Positions 42,693 to 51,979 are shown, counted from the stretch's first letter. The stretch is 64,000 nt of DNA from VXNE01 sp965200505 (GCA_965200505.1 OZ241343.1:682001-746000), one strand, 5' to 3'. A program made the numbers and translations. Notes: generated from the letters alone by a model not told the origin.

Positions 42693-44003
42693 CTACAAAT
42701 CGCCGAGAAACTGCGCGTCGTAAAGCGGCCAAGTCTCCATCGGTCCTGAGAATCCACCGCCGGCGCCCCCGACCAGCTTGATGGCACGGCTCGGCGCGTA
42801 GCGGTCAATGTAGGAGCGCAAGCTGCGCGCTCGGGTGCGGGCGCCGCTCTTCACCTCCACCGGCACCACCTCGCCGTTGTGGCAGCGATGCAGGAACTCC
42901 ACCTCGGCGCGACCGGCAAACCAACCATAGGTGGGGTGCCCCACCCGGGCGCATAGTTCGGTTTGCACAAAGTTCTCGGCGATGTAGCCCTTGTGACTCA
43001 CGCCTTGTCCGCCGTGGTCGGCGGGCGTCATGCCCAGCATGTGTCCGAGCAGGCCCACGTCAAAGAAGTACAAGCGAAACCGGTTGGCCTTCGCTTGGGC
43101 GGCCAAGGGCGCCTGCGGCCGGCCTTCCACTGGGAAGCACTTCCACACCAGCCGCGCGGCTTGCAGCCAATCGATGGGCCCGGCCAACTCCCGGTAGCGC
43201 TGCTGGCGCGGCAACACGCCCTTGAATCGGTACCGCGCCACGGAACCATCCCGGTTCACGGCAAGCTGCACGGGCACGTTGTCGAAGATGCGTTCGATGT
43301 GTTGCGCATGCCGTTGGCCGGCGTACTTCCCGAAGTCCCGCCGATAGCCGTTGACCAAGTTGCGATGCACCGCCGACACCTTCTCCGTTCGCGCCAACGC
43401 GCTCGCCTCCGGCTCGAACCAGGTGGCCACCGCTTCCGGCATGCCGCCAACGAAGTAGTAGTCCAGCAGCATTGGCCACAAGGCGGCATGCACCGATGCG
43501 TCGCGTCGCCGGGAGCGGAACGCATCGAGCAGCGGTTCCCGCCGCGCGGCCATCAAAAACTCCTCAAAGCACAGCGGGAACAGCTCCAACTGCTCCACCT
43601 TGCCCACCGGAAAGGAACCCAGCAGCCCAATGTTCGACCCAGACGCGCAGACGAACGCGCTCGGCAGGCGCTCCGCGAAGTACTTCAGGGAATCCACGGC
43701 GCGTTGACACTCCCCCACTTCGTCGAAGAACAGGAGGTCTCTGGCGAGATCGATGCGTTCGTTGAGCGCCAGCTCGATGTTGCCGACGATGGCGGCCGGG
43801 TCCAAGCTCTCGGCGAAGAGACGCTCCAAGCGAGGTTCCGCGCGGAAGTCCAACCAGTGAACCCTGCGGAACTCCCGCGGTCCAAAGAGCCTGCCGACCA
43901 GCCAAGACTTCCCCACCTGCCGCGCCCCGTCTATCAACAGCGGCTTGCGGGCCGCCCGTCGCTTCCACTCGACGAGCTCCCGCAGCGCGAGCCGTTGCAG
44001 CAT
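42693..44003 (-). CDS. DUF4143-type P-loop ATPase (third of three)
   Basis: This is a 436-residue protein with Walker A GARQVGKS at residues 26-33, Walker B DLLFFDEVG at 89-97, a SGSNIGLL sensor-like block near 121, and a C-terminal DUF4143 domain with AEVEFLHRC...VVPVEVKSG (about 373-393), again like a PD-(D/E)xK core. It belongs to a different subgroup from the proteins at 5537 and 25570. The ATG at 44003 follows a very strong GGAGGAGG site. Its first 46 codons and its promoter are duplicated at 51568-51804, bracketing island B. The family has no agreed role. Confidence 0.85.
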   Translation of the reverse strand: MLQRLALRELVEWKRRAARKPLLIDGARQVGKSWLVGRLFGPREFRRVHWLDFRAEPRLERLFAESLDPAAIVGNIELALNERIDLARDLLFFDEVGECQRAVDSLKYFAERLPSAFVCASGSNIGLLGSFPVGKVEQLELFPLCFEEFLMAARREPLLDAFRSRRRDASVHAALWPMLLDYYFVGGMPEAVATWFEPEASALARTEKVSAVHRNLVNGYRRDFGKYAGQRHAQHIERIFDNVPVQLAVNRDGSVARYRFKGVLPRQQRYRELAGPIDWLQAARLVWKCFPVEGRPQAPLAAQAKANRFRLYFFDVGLLGHMLGMTPADHGGQGVSHKGYIAENFVQTELCARVGHPTYGWFAGRAEVEFLHRCHNGEVVPVEVKSGARTRARSLRSYIDRYAPSRAIKLVGGAGGGFSGPMETWPLYDAQFLGDL

Positions 44004-44123
44004 GGAATGGCCTCCTCCTCGATACGCTCGAAGTATGTCGGCAAGTTCGACAGGAAGCGGATTATGGCATTTTTAGGCGCATAAAAGTGGGGTGTTAACA
44101 CATTTTTATGTACATAAAAGAGG
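43865..44123. repeat. left direct repeat flanking island B (5' end of intact DUF4143 gene plus promoter)
   Basis: This matches 51568-51804 in the same orientation. The first 150 or so bases differ at about six positions by eye; the promoter part contains a stretch of different length (after GGCCTCCTC) and then a nearly identical 54-base palindrome block. It forms one edge of the region holding the helicase module. Confidence 0.85.
44061..44119 (-). promoter_or_regulatory. double palindromic operator and -10 box of the third DUF4143 gene
   Basis: TTTTATGTACATAAAA (44104-44119) is a perfect 16-bp palindrome. TTTTAGGCGCATAAAA (44071-44086) is a near-copy 33 bp away, about three helical turns. 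A third small palindrome (GTGTTAACAC, 44092-44101) lies between them. A -10-like CATAAT on the minus strand covers 44061-44066. The two long palindromes and the -10 are conserved at the same spacing in the relic copy (51752-51800), which supports a functional operator. Confidence 0.65.
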
Positions 44124-44252
44124 TTGTCTTGGTCTGTTGCTAGGGGATATCTTCGTGCTAGACGGCACTGCGGGCCTCTTTTCACTGCCGAACTGTACGA
44201 GGTCGAAGAGTCGGCTAGACTTAAACCCAACGCAGTTCAGGGCGACTTGCTG

Positions 44253-46130
44253 ATGGGGTTGCCGGGAATCGCAGAACGGGTACTCGCATGGATGCGCGGG
44301 TTGTGGCGGCGCACGAGGTCGGCGCAGTTCACGCCGGCCAAACCACCAACCCGAGGTGAGCGGTGTGGGCAAGCCGAGCGCCATCAGGACACAAGTCCCA
44401 ACGATGGCGGAGCGCCGACTGGCGCTCCGGGGGGCCAAGCACACGGAGCGCCAGAGATAACGCCCCAGGCGGGGGAGGTACGTAAGGGGACCAAGAATCA
44501 ACCGATCGACGCGAGAGGGCGACGCGGAGAGAAGTCGCGCCCGGCAGGTTCGAAGTCTCGCAAGCCGCGCACACGACACCCTCAGCCAGAACTGATGTGC
44601 AGAAAGAACGGAGTTCAGTGGGAAGTCTTCCTGTCTGCAACCGACGAGTGTCAGATCAGCGAGGTACGCCACGGTGAAGACTCGTTAGAACCCAAAGATG
44701 GCGAGTACTACCTCCGGTTCTTTACTGGGTGTCTATCCATAACTCATGGCGACGGACGACAAGACTTCCAGCTACCCTTAGCCGACGATGGCAGCCCGCT
44801 GATATTCAAGCTGCGTGCAGATTGGGAAGGCCCCGGCCGACACATCAAGCGCCTCACACATGGCCACTTCATCGTCATCGCACCACACGATTGGGATCGC
44901 CAAGGCCACGTTCCCGTCGAACCGGAAGACTGTACGGACTCCGGCTTTTGCGCTCACTACTTCCACCGCATGAAAGATGATGCGGGCGAAAAGGGTTTCA
45001 AGCAATGCCCGATCGCCTTAAGCGGGGTGTTGGTGAATCTACAAGGCCACAGAATATTCGATGACTCCGATGAAGGCCCACTGTTTGGTGGCAATGCCCC
45101 TCCAACACTTGACGATGCGCCAGGCGTCGTTTGGGCGCGAGTCGGCGAGGAAGGCGACGGCGGCTGGCGTGGCAAGAACTTCCGGCCAGATGAACAAGGG
45201 CTCGCAAAGGTCTTGGACGGCCGGCAGGGCCGGTTCTTTGTACGAGTCTACGACGAAAAGGCGACTCTGCTGGACAGCGATGAGTTCAGGTACTTTCAGT
45301 CCCTTGAGGCCATTCACGTCAATAATGAGCCGTACAAAAAGGAGAGTGTCCTCCCACCAAGTCCAGCAGGCCATCATCCTACCAAGATACGCTTCGTCGG
45401 TGCCGATGCAGGCGTGACAATCAAGCATCCAACGCCCCATGCGACCGCAGATGGAGATTGCGTCGTCGTCCATCCGGTAGCGGACGCGGATGTCGTGTCA
45501 TGCGCGTTAGAGTCGCACGTCAGCATCAAGTTGCACTTGCCCCGTATATGGTGGCGGGCGGATTGGATGGCGAAGAGTACCAACGACGCTGACCAATGGT
45601 GCGACACGCCACTTAAGGTTACGCGGCAGCAGTTCGCCAAGTACGCCGATAGTGGCGGGACCCTACATGTGCGCTTGCCGCGGTGGTTCAAAGGAGCCCC
45701 CGTTGGGTTCGATGACGAGCCCGGCAGCCTCTACAAGGCTGAGACGATGGAGAACGGCTACTCCTCTTTGCGAGTGCGACTGGAGGACTTCTGCCTCCAT
45801 AGGCAAATCGACCAGAGACTGAACGACGATGCCTTCCTCTGCGTTGAAGTCGATGGAGCGAAGCTTCGGCTTGTTCGGGTCTTGCAGGATCCCATGCCCA
45901 AGATCGCCCAAGTCGAACCAGATCGGAAGTGCCGCAGCGCAACTCCAATCGCGAGTGTGAAACGGTGCCATGGTGCAATAAGACCTGGCAGGGGATTCAG
46001 CCATGGTGAGCTTCGGGGTGCATCTATGACCATGCTAGAGGCGAAGCGCCTCTCGGTACCGCTCGACAAGCGCCGACGAACGACGCATATAGTCAACACG
46101 GCCGTCCTCGAGGGATTGTTAGATGTCTGA
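44253..46130 (+). CDS. protein of unknown family, partner of the DUF1998 helicase
   Basis: This is a 625-residue product if the ATG at 44253 is used; the frame is open from a TTG at 44124, so the start is uncertain. Residues 1-110 are basic and low-complexity (Arg/Lys/Pro/Gly), probably disordered. The rest is mostly beta-rich, with Trp/Phe/Asp-containing repeats such as HFIVIAPHDWDRQG, GVVWARVGEEGDGGWRGKNFRP and RDEKA-type strands, suggesting two or three Ig- or jelly-roll-like domains. No catalytic motif is visible. The last 8 bp overlap the helicase start, so the two are translationally coupled. A large unknown protein encoded just before a DUF1998 helicase is the layout seen in some two-gene antiphage modules (for example Druantia-type DruH/DruE), but no sequence similarity to DruH can be claimed. 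Confidence 0.7.
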   Translation: MGLPGIAERVLAWMRGLWRRTRSAQFTPAKPPTRGERCGQAERHQDTSPNDGGAPTGAPGGQAHGAPEITPQAGEVRKGTKNQPIDARGRRGEKSRPAGSKSRKPRTRHPQPELMCRKNGVQWEVFLSATDECQISEVRHGEDSLEPKDGEYYLRFFTGCLSITHGDGRQDFQLPLADDGSPLIFKLRADWEGPGRHIKRLTHGHFIVIAPHDWDRQGHVPVEPEDCTDSGFCAHYFHRMKDDAGEKGFKQCPIALSGVLVNLQGHRIFDDSDEGPLFGGNAPPTLDDAPGVVWARVGEEGDGGWRGKNFRPDEQGLAKVLDGRQGRFFVRVYDEKATLLDSDEFRYFQSLEAIHVNNEPYKKESVLPPSPAGHHPTKIRFVGADAGVTIKHPTPHATADGDCVVVHPVADADVVSCALESHVSIKLHLPRIWWRADWMAKSTNDADQWCDTPLKVTRQQFAKYADSGGTLHVRLPRWFKGAPVGFDDEPGSLYKAETMENGYSSLRVRLEDFCLHRQIDQRLNDDAFLCVEVDGAKLRLVRVLQDPMPKIAQVEPDRKCRSATPIASVKRCHGAIRPGRGFSHGELRGASMTMLEAKRLSVPLDKRRRTTHIVNTAVLEGLLDV

Positions 46131-49100
46131 AACAAGCGATATTGGTCATTGGCCGGACAAGATTCGCCAGCGTTACGAGAACTACCTCCGAACCTCCTTC
46201 TTTTTCAAGGATCCGGCACTGCGAGCATCATTCAAGGTGGCCCTGCAGAAGGAGGGTAACCTCCTAAGGGGCCCCTTTCCCGAGCCGGCCCGAGGGTTTG
46301 AGACTAGCGTACCCGCTCGTGAGCTCGCACAGGAATGTTTCCCGAGCGACAGTGATGGGCTTCTCCCAGCACTGATTGATCGTCCGCTATATGTCCACCA
46401 AGAACATGCCCTGCGCAGATGCTACATCGACGGTGAGAATGTCGTTGTCGCGACGGGTACTGCCAGTGGTAAGACCGAGAGCTTCCTGTACCCCATTCTC
46501 TTCGAGTTGTATCGGCAACACCTAACCGGAGAACTTGGTGAACCAGGCGTCCGTGCCATGATCTTGTACCCAATGAATGCCCTCGCTAACGATCAACGCG
46601 AGCGCCTTGGCAATATCTGCCGCGCGTTACAACAAGCGGAATCACCATTTATGCCGACGTTCGGCCAGTACATCGGCCAAACGCCTGAAAACGCCAAGGA
46701 CTCAGGGCGGAACGCGAGTTTGAAGCTCGAAGAACGAATGCCGGGTGAATTGATCCTTCGAGACGAGATGCGAGCCGCCCCTCCTCACATACTGCTGACC
46801 AACTACTCGATGCTGGAATATCTGCTCATCCGCCCGGACGATAGTCCACTCTTTGATGATGGCCGAGGAACCCGATGGCAGTTCATGGTGCTCGACGAAG
46901 CCCATCAGTATCGCGGTGCCAAGGGCATGGAGATGGGTATGCTAATCCGCCGCCTTAAGCAGCGTGTACGGGCCGGCGGACGGCAAGGGCCCACGCGGTG
47001 CGTCGCCACAAGTGCCACCATGTCGTCGGGCCAAGGCGACGAAGACAGGCGTTTGGTTGCGGAGTTCGGGCAAGAGCTGTTCGGTGAGCCGTTCTCGGCG
47101 TCGGGCATCATTTTCGGCGTACCGCAAGCGGCTGAGAGTCCGCCGGGGCGTTTCCATGCGTTTCTGAGAGCGCTAGAAGGGGCCTTTCTTCTCCACAGAG
47201 ACGGTCGGGATGTGGTGATATTGAACCGTCAGCGAGAGCCTCACGACGGTGCCACTGCAGAACCGATGGAGATCGCGCTTTGCCGCGAGTGCGGCCAACA
47301 CTACTACGTTGGCCGCAGGCAGGATGGCAAGTTACTGGAAGCGATCCGCGACCCTAGCCACGCAGACTTCGGCGTTGACTTCTACCTGCCAACAGAAGAA
47401 GGGCACCAGTGGCTGTGCAGGCTCTGCGGTGCGCTTTCCCAAGAGAAGCTAGAGTGTGGATGCGGTGCCGGAATCCGCGTCAAGAGGTGCGAATCACATA
47501 GGGATCATGCCGACCAACTGAAGGAATGCGAGACATGCGGATATCAACGGGGTGGCGTGGGCGACCCCGTGCGGGAGATAGTACATGGCTCCGACGGCCC
47601 TAACGCCGTAATCACCACCGCACTGCATGAACTGCTACCTGAAGGCCGACGGAGAGTGCTTGCGTTTACGGACAGCCGTCAGGAGGCAGCTTTTTTTGCT
47701 TGGTACGCGGAAGACTCATATCAAAAACTCCGCGACCGAAACTTCATTCTTCGGGCGATGAGGGCCTATGCGATCGACCCTGGAGGGCTATCTGTTGACG
47801 ACCTTAAGAATCGGCTACTAGAGCAGTGGGAGAGCGGGGGCCTGTTCAGACCCACGGAGACGAGAGAGGAAAGGAGCCGGCGGGTCTTGGCATCAATTCT
47901 TCGGGAAGCATTAACTGACGAACGTCGACTCTCGTTGGGCGGAGTAGGCTTGGTGAAGTGGTCCGTATGTCTGCCGGGAGATCTGGCCCTGCCGTTGCAC
48001 GAGCCGCCATGGAACTTCACGGATGCTGAAGCACATGCGCTCGTCGCCCATGTCCTCGACGGCTTGCGAAATCGGCGAGCAGTGGACGTGCCATATGGAG
48101 CGGGAGCACCTTCTTGGGGGGACATTTCCCCTTGGCCTCAAATGGCGTGCTGTATCGGATCTCCGGGTGGTCTGAAGAACGTGTTGCAGTGGGGTAGCCC
48201 GAAGTCCTCCGTTGTAAGGCACTATCTACATCGCCTGCTTGCATCTAGCGACTTGTCCGTCGATCAGAAGCGAACAGCGTCGATTGAACTCATGAAGCTT
48301 TTGCGCAAGACGCTTCGAGTTTCTGGAACAGAACCAATCCTTGTCCCGGGCACGAAGAACGGTACTTTTCGGTTGAGTTCACGCTGGCTCCGAGCCGAAC
48401 TAGCTCGGCCTGACGACGTGTTCGAGTGCGACACCTGCGCGACCTTGAGCATGCACAATCTTCGTGGGGTTTGCCCCCGAAATGGCTGTCCTGGCGTATT
48501 GGTCTCATGCCAACATGACGTTCTAGAGAACAACCACTACCGAACGCTCTACGAAAGCAGGGGTTTGCCCCCGACGTTGAACGCAGAAGAACATACGGCT
48601 CAGATCGATAGCGACGAGGCACGCGATAGACAGCGCAAGTTCAAAGAAGGTAAAATTCACCTCCTCAGTTCCTCGACGACGTTCGAGGTCGGTGTGGATT
48701 TAGGGGATTTGGATGCTGTATTCCTCCGAAACGTGCCGCCGGAGCCCTTCAATTATGCACAACGAGTCGGACGTGCGGGGAGACGCGATATGCCAGGATT
48801 GGCTGTAACATACTGTCGTCGCAATTCGCACGACTTGTATCACTACGAAGACCCTAAGCGTCGAGTGGTCCAGGGTACGGTGTATCCACCGCGACTTCGG
48901 ATGACGAACGAGAAGGTTATCCTGAGGCATATGGTCGCTACAGCACTGTCAGCTTTTTTCCGCACAAACGGGGATCGATTTAGGGATGTGGCCAGTTTCA
49001 TTGGGGACTGGTCTAGGCCTCGAGGGGCGAAGGATCTGTGGCAGTTCTGTAGAGACAACTTTGCACTGACAGACGCGTTTTGCGAGATCGTTCCGAGAGA

Positions 49101-50322
49101 TGTGCGACACCCTCTGGGCATCGACGATGGCTCGTGGGTTGACAAAGTCGCTGGGCCGGATAGCCGACTGGCGGTTATGGAAACCGAGGTGTGTTCTGAC
49201 CAGAATAGAATGAGAGAGCTGAGGGAACAGCTATTTGAGGAAGGGAAGGACCGCCAAATGACACGTGTCGGTATTCGTATGAAAACCATAGAGACGGAAC
49301 CAACGCTGAACTTTCTCTCCCGCAAAGCCGCCATTCCGAAGTATGGTTTTCCGGTAGACGTCGTTGAACTTGAAGCCGGCTTCTCAAACGACCGAGGTGG
49401 AGTCTCCCTTCAGAGGGACCTCGCTCAAGCCATCGCCGAGTATGCGCCGGGCGGCAAAGTTGTGGCGAATAAGGTGGAGTGGGAGTCATGCGGCATTAAG
49501 GTCGTAACAGGGCGAGCGTGGCCAGTTCGGCACTATAAATATACTGACGCGCACGGATTTGAGCAGTGGCCCGAGGATGATTCAACAGTTCCGAAGGGCG
49601 CTCGAAAGTACCTCGTTCCGGAATATGGCTTTGTGACGCCTCTGTTCAAGCGACCTAGCGAACCTCATGGGCGAACACAGCGGCTGTATACGACGCGGCC
49701 GTTCTTCCAAGGCTTTGGCCATGAGCCGGCGGCGACGATCTTGCACGGCGTACAAATGACAAAGGCCATGCCGGGGACCTTGGTCATCCTCTGCGAGGGG
49801 CGGAAGAGAAGAGGTTTCTATATCTGTCGTTCCTGCGGCGCACACATGAGTGCCGCGAAAGCGAAGCACAAGTCACCATCAGACTTTGAGTGCCCAGGCA
49901 CGCTGGAGATGTTTTCGCTGGGTCACGAACTGGTCACAGACGTTATGCGCCTAGAGTTTCCCGGGATCAGGGGCGAATGGGCCGCCTACTCGGTGGCCTA
50001 CGCCATACTGCTGGGCGCCGCAGAGGCACTAGACGTTCCGGATACGGATCTAAACGTGACGATTACTAAGGGTACGAGTCTTGGCGAGTCTGCGATCGTG
50101 CTCTACGACAGTGTGCCGGGTGGAGCCGGGCTGGTCGCGCAACTGGAGTTGGAGAGCGTGTTCTTGGAGGTCGTGAACAATGCAAGGGGCCGTGTGCGAG
50201 GTGGCTGTGGCTGTGACTCGAGTTGCTACGGCTGCCTGCGGAGCTATCGAAATCAGTTTGCCCATCCGCACTTAGACAGAAAGTTGGCTTCGGACATTCT
50301 ACGTTCTATAGGGTCATCATAG
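46123..50322 (+). CDS. large DEAD/DEAH-box helicase with DUF1998-type C-terminus
   Basis: This is a 1399-residue superfamily 2 helicase. A Q-like motif lies near 92, Walker A GTASGKT at 112-118, DEAH at 258-261, SATMS near 297, a second RecA half with FEVGVDLGDLDAV near 856 and QRVGRAGRR near 879-887. Between and after these are several cysteine clusters (CRECG, CRLCG...CGCG, CETCG, CDTC...CPRNGCP, CRSCG...CPG) that look like zinc ribbons. The DUF1998 signature CGCDSSCYGCLRSYRNQ lies near 1361-1377. DUF1998 helicases act in DNA repair (MrfA/Hrq1) and in defence systems (Druantia DruE, DISARM). The size and extra zinc ribbons favour the defence-type group. Local GC is lower than in neighbours (53% at 48661-48720 by hand count), indicating transfer. 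GAGGG precedes the ATG. Confidence 0.88.
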   Translation: MSETSDIGHWPDKIRQRYENYLRTSFFFKDPALRASFKVALQKEGNLLRGPFPEPARGFETSVPARELAQECFPSDSDGLLPALIDRPLYVHQEHALRRCYIDGENVVVATGTASGKTESFLYPILFELYRQHLTGELGEPGVRAMILYPMNALANDQRERLGNICRALQQAESPFMPTFGQYIGQTPENAKDSGRNASLKLEERMPGELILRDEMRAAPPHILLTNYSMLEYLLIRPDDSPLFDDGRGTRWQFMVLDEAHQYRGAKGMEMGMLIRRLKQRVRAGGRQGPTRCVATSATMSSGQGDEDRRLVAEFGQELFGEPFSASGIIFGVPQAAESPPGRFHAFLRALEGAFLLHRDGRDVVILNRQREPHDGATAEPMEIALCRECGQHYYVGRRQDGKLLEAIRDPSHADFGVDFYLPTEEGHQWLCRLCGALSQEKLECGCGAGIRVKRCESHRDHADQLKECETCGYQRGGVGDPVREIVHGSDGPNAVITTALHELLPEGRRRVLAFTDSRQEAAFFAWYAEDSYQKLRDRNFILRAMRAYAIDPGGLSVDDLKNRLLEQWESGGLFRPTETREERSRRVLASILREALTDERRLSLGGVGLVKWSVCLPGDLALPLHEPPWNFTDAEAHALVAHVLDGLRNRRAVDVPYGAGAPSWGDISPWPQMACCIGSPGGLKNVLQWGSPKSSVVRHYLHRLLASSDLSVDQKRTASIELMKLLRKTLRVSGTEPILVPGTKNGTFRLSSRWLRAELARPDDVFECDTCATLSMHNLRGVCPRNGCPGVLVSCQHDVLENNHYRTLYESRGLPPTLNAEEHTAQIDSDEARDRQRKFKEGKIHLLSSSTTFEVGVDLGDLDAVFLRNVPPEPFNYAQRVGRAGRRDMPGLAVTYCRRNSHDLYHYEDPKRRVVQGTVYPPRLRMTNEKVILRHMVATALSAFFRTNGDRFRDVASFIGDWSRPRGAKDLWQFCRDNFALTDAFCEIVPRDVRHPLGIDDGSWVDKVAGPDSRLAVMETEVCSDQNRMRELREQLFEEGKDRQMTRVGIRMKTIETEPTLNFLSRKAAIPKYGFPVDVVELEAGFSNDRGGVSLQRDLAQAIAEYAPGGKVVANKVEWESCGIKVVTGRAWPVRHYKYTDAHGFEQWPEDDSTVPKGARKYLVPEYGFVTPLFKRPSEPHGRTQRLYTTRPFFQGFGHEPAATILHGVQMTKAMPGTLVILCEGRKRRGFYICRSCGAHMSAAKAKHKSPSDFECPGTLEMFSLGHELVTDVMRLEFPGIRGEWAAYSVAYAILLGAAEALDVPDTDLNVTITKGTSLGESAIVLYDSVPGGAGLVAQLELESVFLEVVNNARGRVRGGCGCDSSCYGCLRSYRNQFAHPHLDRKLASDILRSIGSS

Positions 50323-50332
50323 GTGCTTTCAC

Positions 50333-51463
50333 ATGGGATCAAACACCCAATGGCTCTTCACAGCCGGTGACGGCGCAGCGCCGCCGGCGCTCGCGGGCCG
50401 CACTTCCGAACAGGCCGTGCTGTCTCGATGCCTTGGGAACTTGTGTCACAACGCTCCGCCGCCACACAACGTCGTCCTCGTGGGGCCGCGGGGCAACGGC
50501 AAAACCGTGCTGCTGCGTTGGTTCCAGCACGCCTGCGGCCAAAGCAAACCTGCCGTTGATGCGGTGTGGCTCACGCCGAGCGTTGTTCCCGATCAAACAG
50601 CGCTGCTCGACGCCCTTGCGCCGCGCCGATGGCTTGCCAAGTTGCTGCCGCGGAAGATCGGCATCGCTTCGGTGGGCTCAGCGGAATGGGCCTCGCCCGG
50701 CACCCGCAGGAACTTGGCCGAATCGGTGGCTTCGCGCTGTCGCCGCCGTCCATTGGCAGTGCTGCTTGACGAAGCCCACGCCTTGGACTTGGACGTGGGT
50801 GCCACGCTCCTGAACGTGAGCCAGGAGGTTCGCGGTGCCGAAGCGCCGTTTCTGCTCGTGCTTGCCGGCACGCCGGGATTGCCCACCCATCTGGACAGCA
50901 TGAACGCCTCGTTCTGGTCACGCCTGGGCGAAGGTGAGCTCGGCATCGGGCGCCTCAGCGAAGGCGCAGCCAAACAGGCCCTCACCGAGCCTCTGGATGC
51001 GCACGGCGTGGCCATCGACGAAGACGCGCTTGGGTATGTGGTGGCGCAAAGCCAACGCTATCCGTACTTCGTTCAGCTTTGGGGCGATGCGTTGTGGCAG
51101 CGGCGTCTCGCGTCCGGGGCGGTCGCCATTGGCGCCGATGACGCCGAAGCTGTGCAGCCGACGGTGGCGGCGCAAGTGGCGAACTACCACCAGCGGCGGT
51201 TCGCGGAGTTGGAGAGCGAGGGCTTGGTGCCGGCCGCTGCCGCCGTGGCGCGGCTATTCGCAGATGCCACCGCAGCTTCCAATCAGGACGTGGACGCCGC
51301 GCTTGCGGCGGCAGGCATCGACGATGCCGGAAAACGATACGCCCAGCGGGAAGCGCTCAACCGCTTGGGTTACATCTGGCGGCCTCCCAATCAGCAAGCG
51401 CCGTTCCGCTGGTACGCCGGCATCCCGTCGCTGATGACCTATGTGCTGAAGGAGGCGGTTTAG
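50333..51463 (+). CDS. AAA ATPase, ORC/archaeal-ATPase-like
   Basis: This is a 376-residue protein with Walker A GPRGNGKT at residues 51-58, Walker B LLDEAH at 144-149, an LAGTPGL sensor segment near 176, a helical lid, and a C-terminal winged-helix-like region ending with the FRWYAGIPSLMTYV block. It lies 10 bp after the helicase stop, on the same strand, but its GC content (68% at 50461-50520 by hand count) matches the host background, not the helicase. It may be part of the same module by position, or a resident gene next to which the module inserted. No effector domain is visible. Confidence 0.8.
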   Translation: MGSNTQWLFTAGDGAAPPALAGRTSEQAVLSRCLGNLCHNAPPPHNVVLVGPRGNGKTVLLRWFQHACGQSKPAVDAVWLTPSVVPDQTALLDALAPRRWLAKLLPRKIGIASVGSAEWASPGTRRNLAESVASRCRRRPLAVLLDEAHALDLDVGATLLNVSQEVRGAEAPFLLVLAGTPGLPTHLDSMNASFWSRLGEGELGIGRLSEGAAKQALTEPLDAHGVAIDEDALGYVVAQSQRYPYFVQLWGDALWQRRLASGAVAIGADDAEAVQPTVAAQVANYHQRRFAELESEGLVPAAAAVARLFADATAASNQDVDAALAAAGIDDAGKRYAQREALNRLGYIWRPPNQQAPFRWYAGIPSLMTYVLKEAV

Positions 51464-51550
51464 CGGCGGATATGGCGTTGCTTGGTGGAGACAGCCGGGT
51501 GCAGAAGACCTAGCCGCATCGGGTCGTAAACGAAGGAACAAGGAGGCTTG

Positions 51551-51706
51551 TCATGGTCTCATCCACTTGCGGAACTCCCGCGGCCCCAAGAGCCTGCCGA
51601 CCAGCCAAGACTTCCCCACCTGCCGCGCCCCGTCGATCAATAACGGCTTGCGGGCCGCCCGTCGCTTCCACTCGACGAGCTCCCGCAGCGCGAGCCGTTG
51701 CAGCAT
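51551..51706 (-). pseudogene. truncated DUF4143 ATPase gene (5' relic)
   Basis: The ATG at 51706 begins a product nearly identical to residues 1-46 of the protein at 42693, including the GARQVGKSW Walker A loop. It then diverges and stops after 51 codons. The rest of the gene is absent, so this is a relic produced by recombination or by insertion of island B. Confidence 0.85.
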
Positions 51707-51804
51707 GGGATGGCCTCCTCAGCGAGTCCGATTGAAAGCGAATTATGACACTTTTAGGCGCATAAAAGTGGGTGTATGAACCATTTTTATGTACATAAAA
51801 GAGG
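51568..51804. repeat. right direct repeat flanking island B
   Basis: This is the counterpart of 43865-44123. It includes the 5' relic of a DUF4143 gene and its operator, with the two 16-bp palindromes at 51752-51767 and 51785-51800 at the same 33-bp spacing. Confidence 0.85.
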
Positions 51805-51979
51805 ATATCGGTCAGCGGGGTGTGGGGAGTACGGGCATCAACGCGAGGTGCCGCAGCGGACTACCGCCCCGTTCACCACCGCGCCGCGATGGCTGCGTGC
51901 CACGCCCGTTCACCGATCATGCTCGAAAGAGGCAGCTAGAAGCCGAAGGGGCGGCACGTTGGGAGGCTGCCATCGGCAC

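Noticed and set aside
44124..44252. N-terminal extension of the helicase partner from a TTG
   Set aside because: The frame is open, but the sequence begins right at the repeat edge and has no ribosome-binding site; the ATG at 44253 is more cautious, though not certain.
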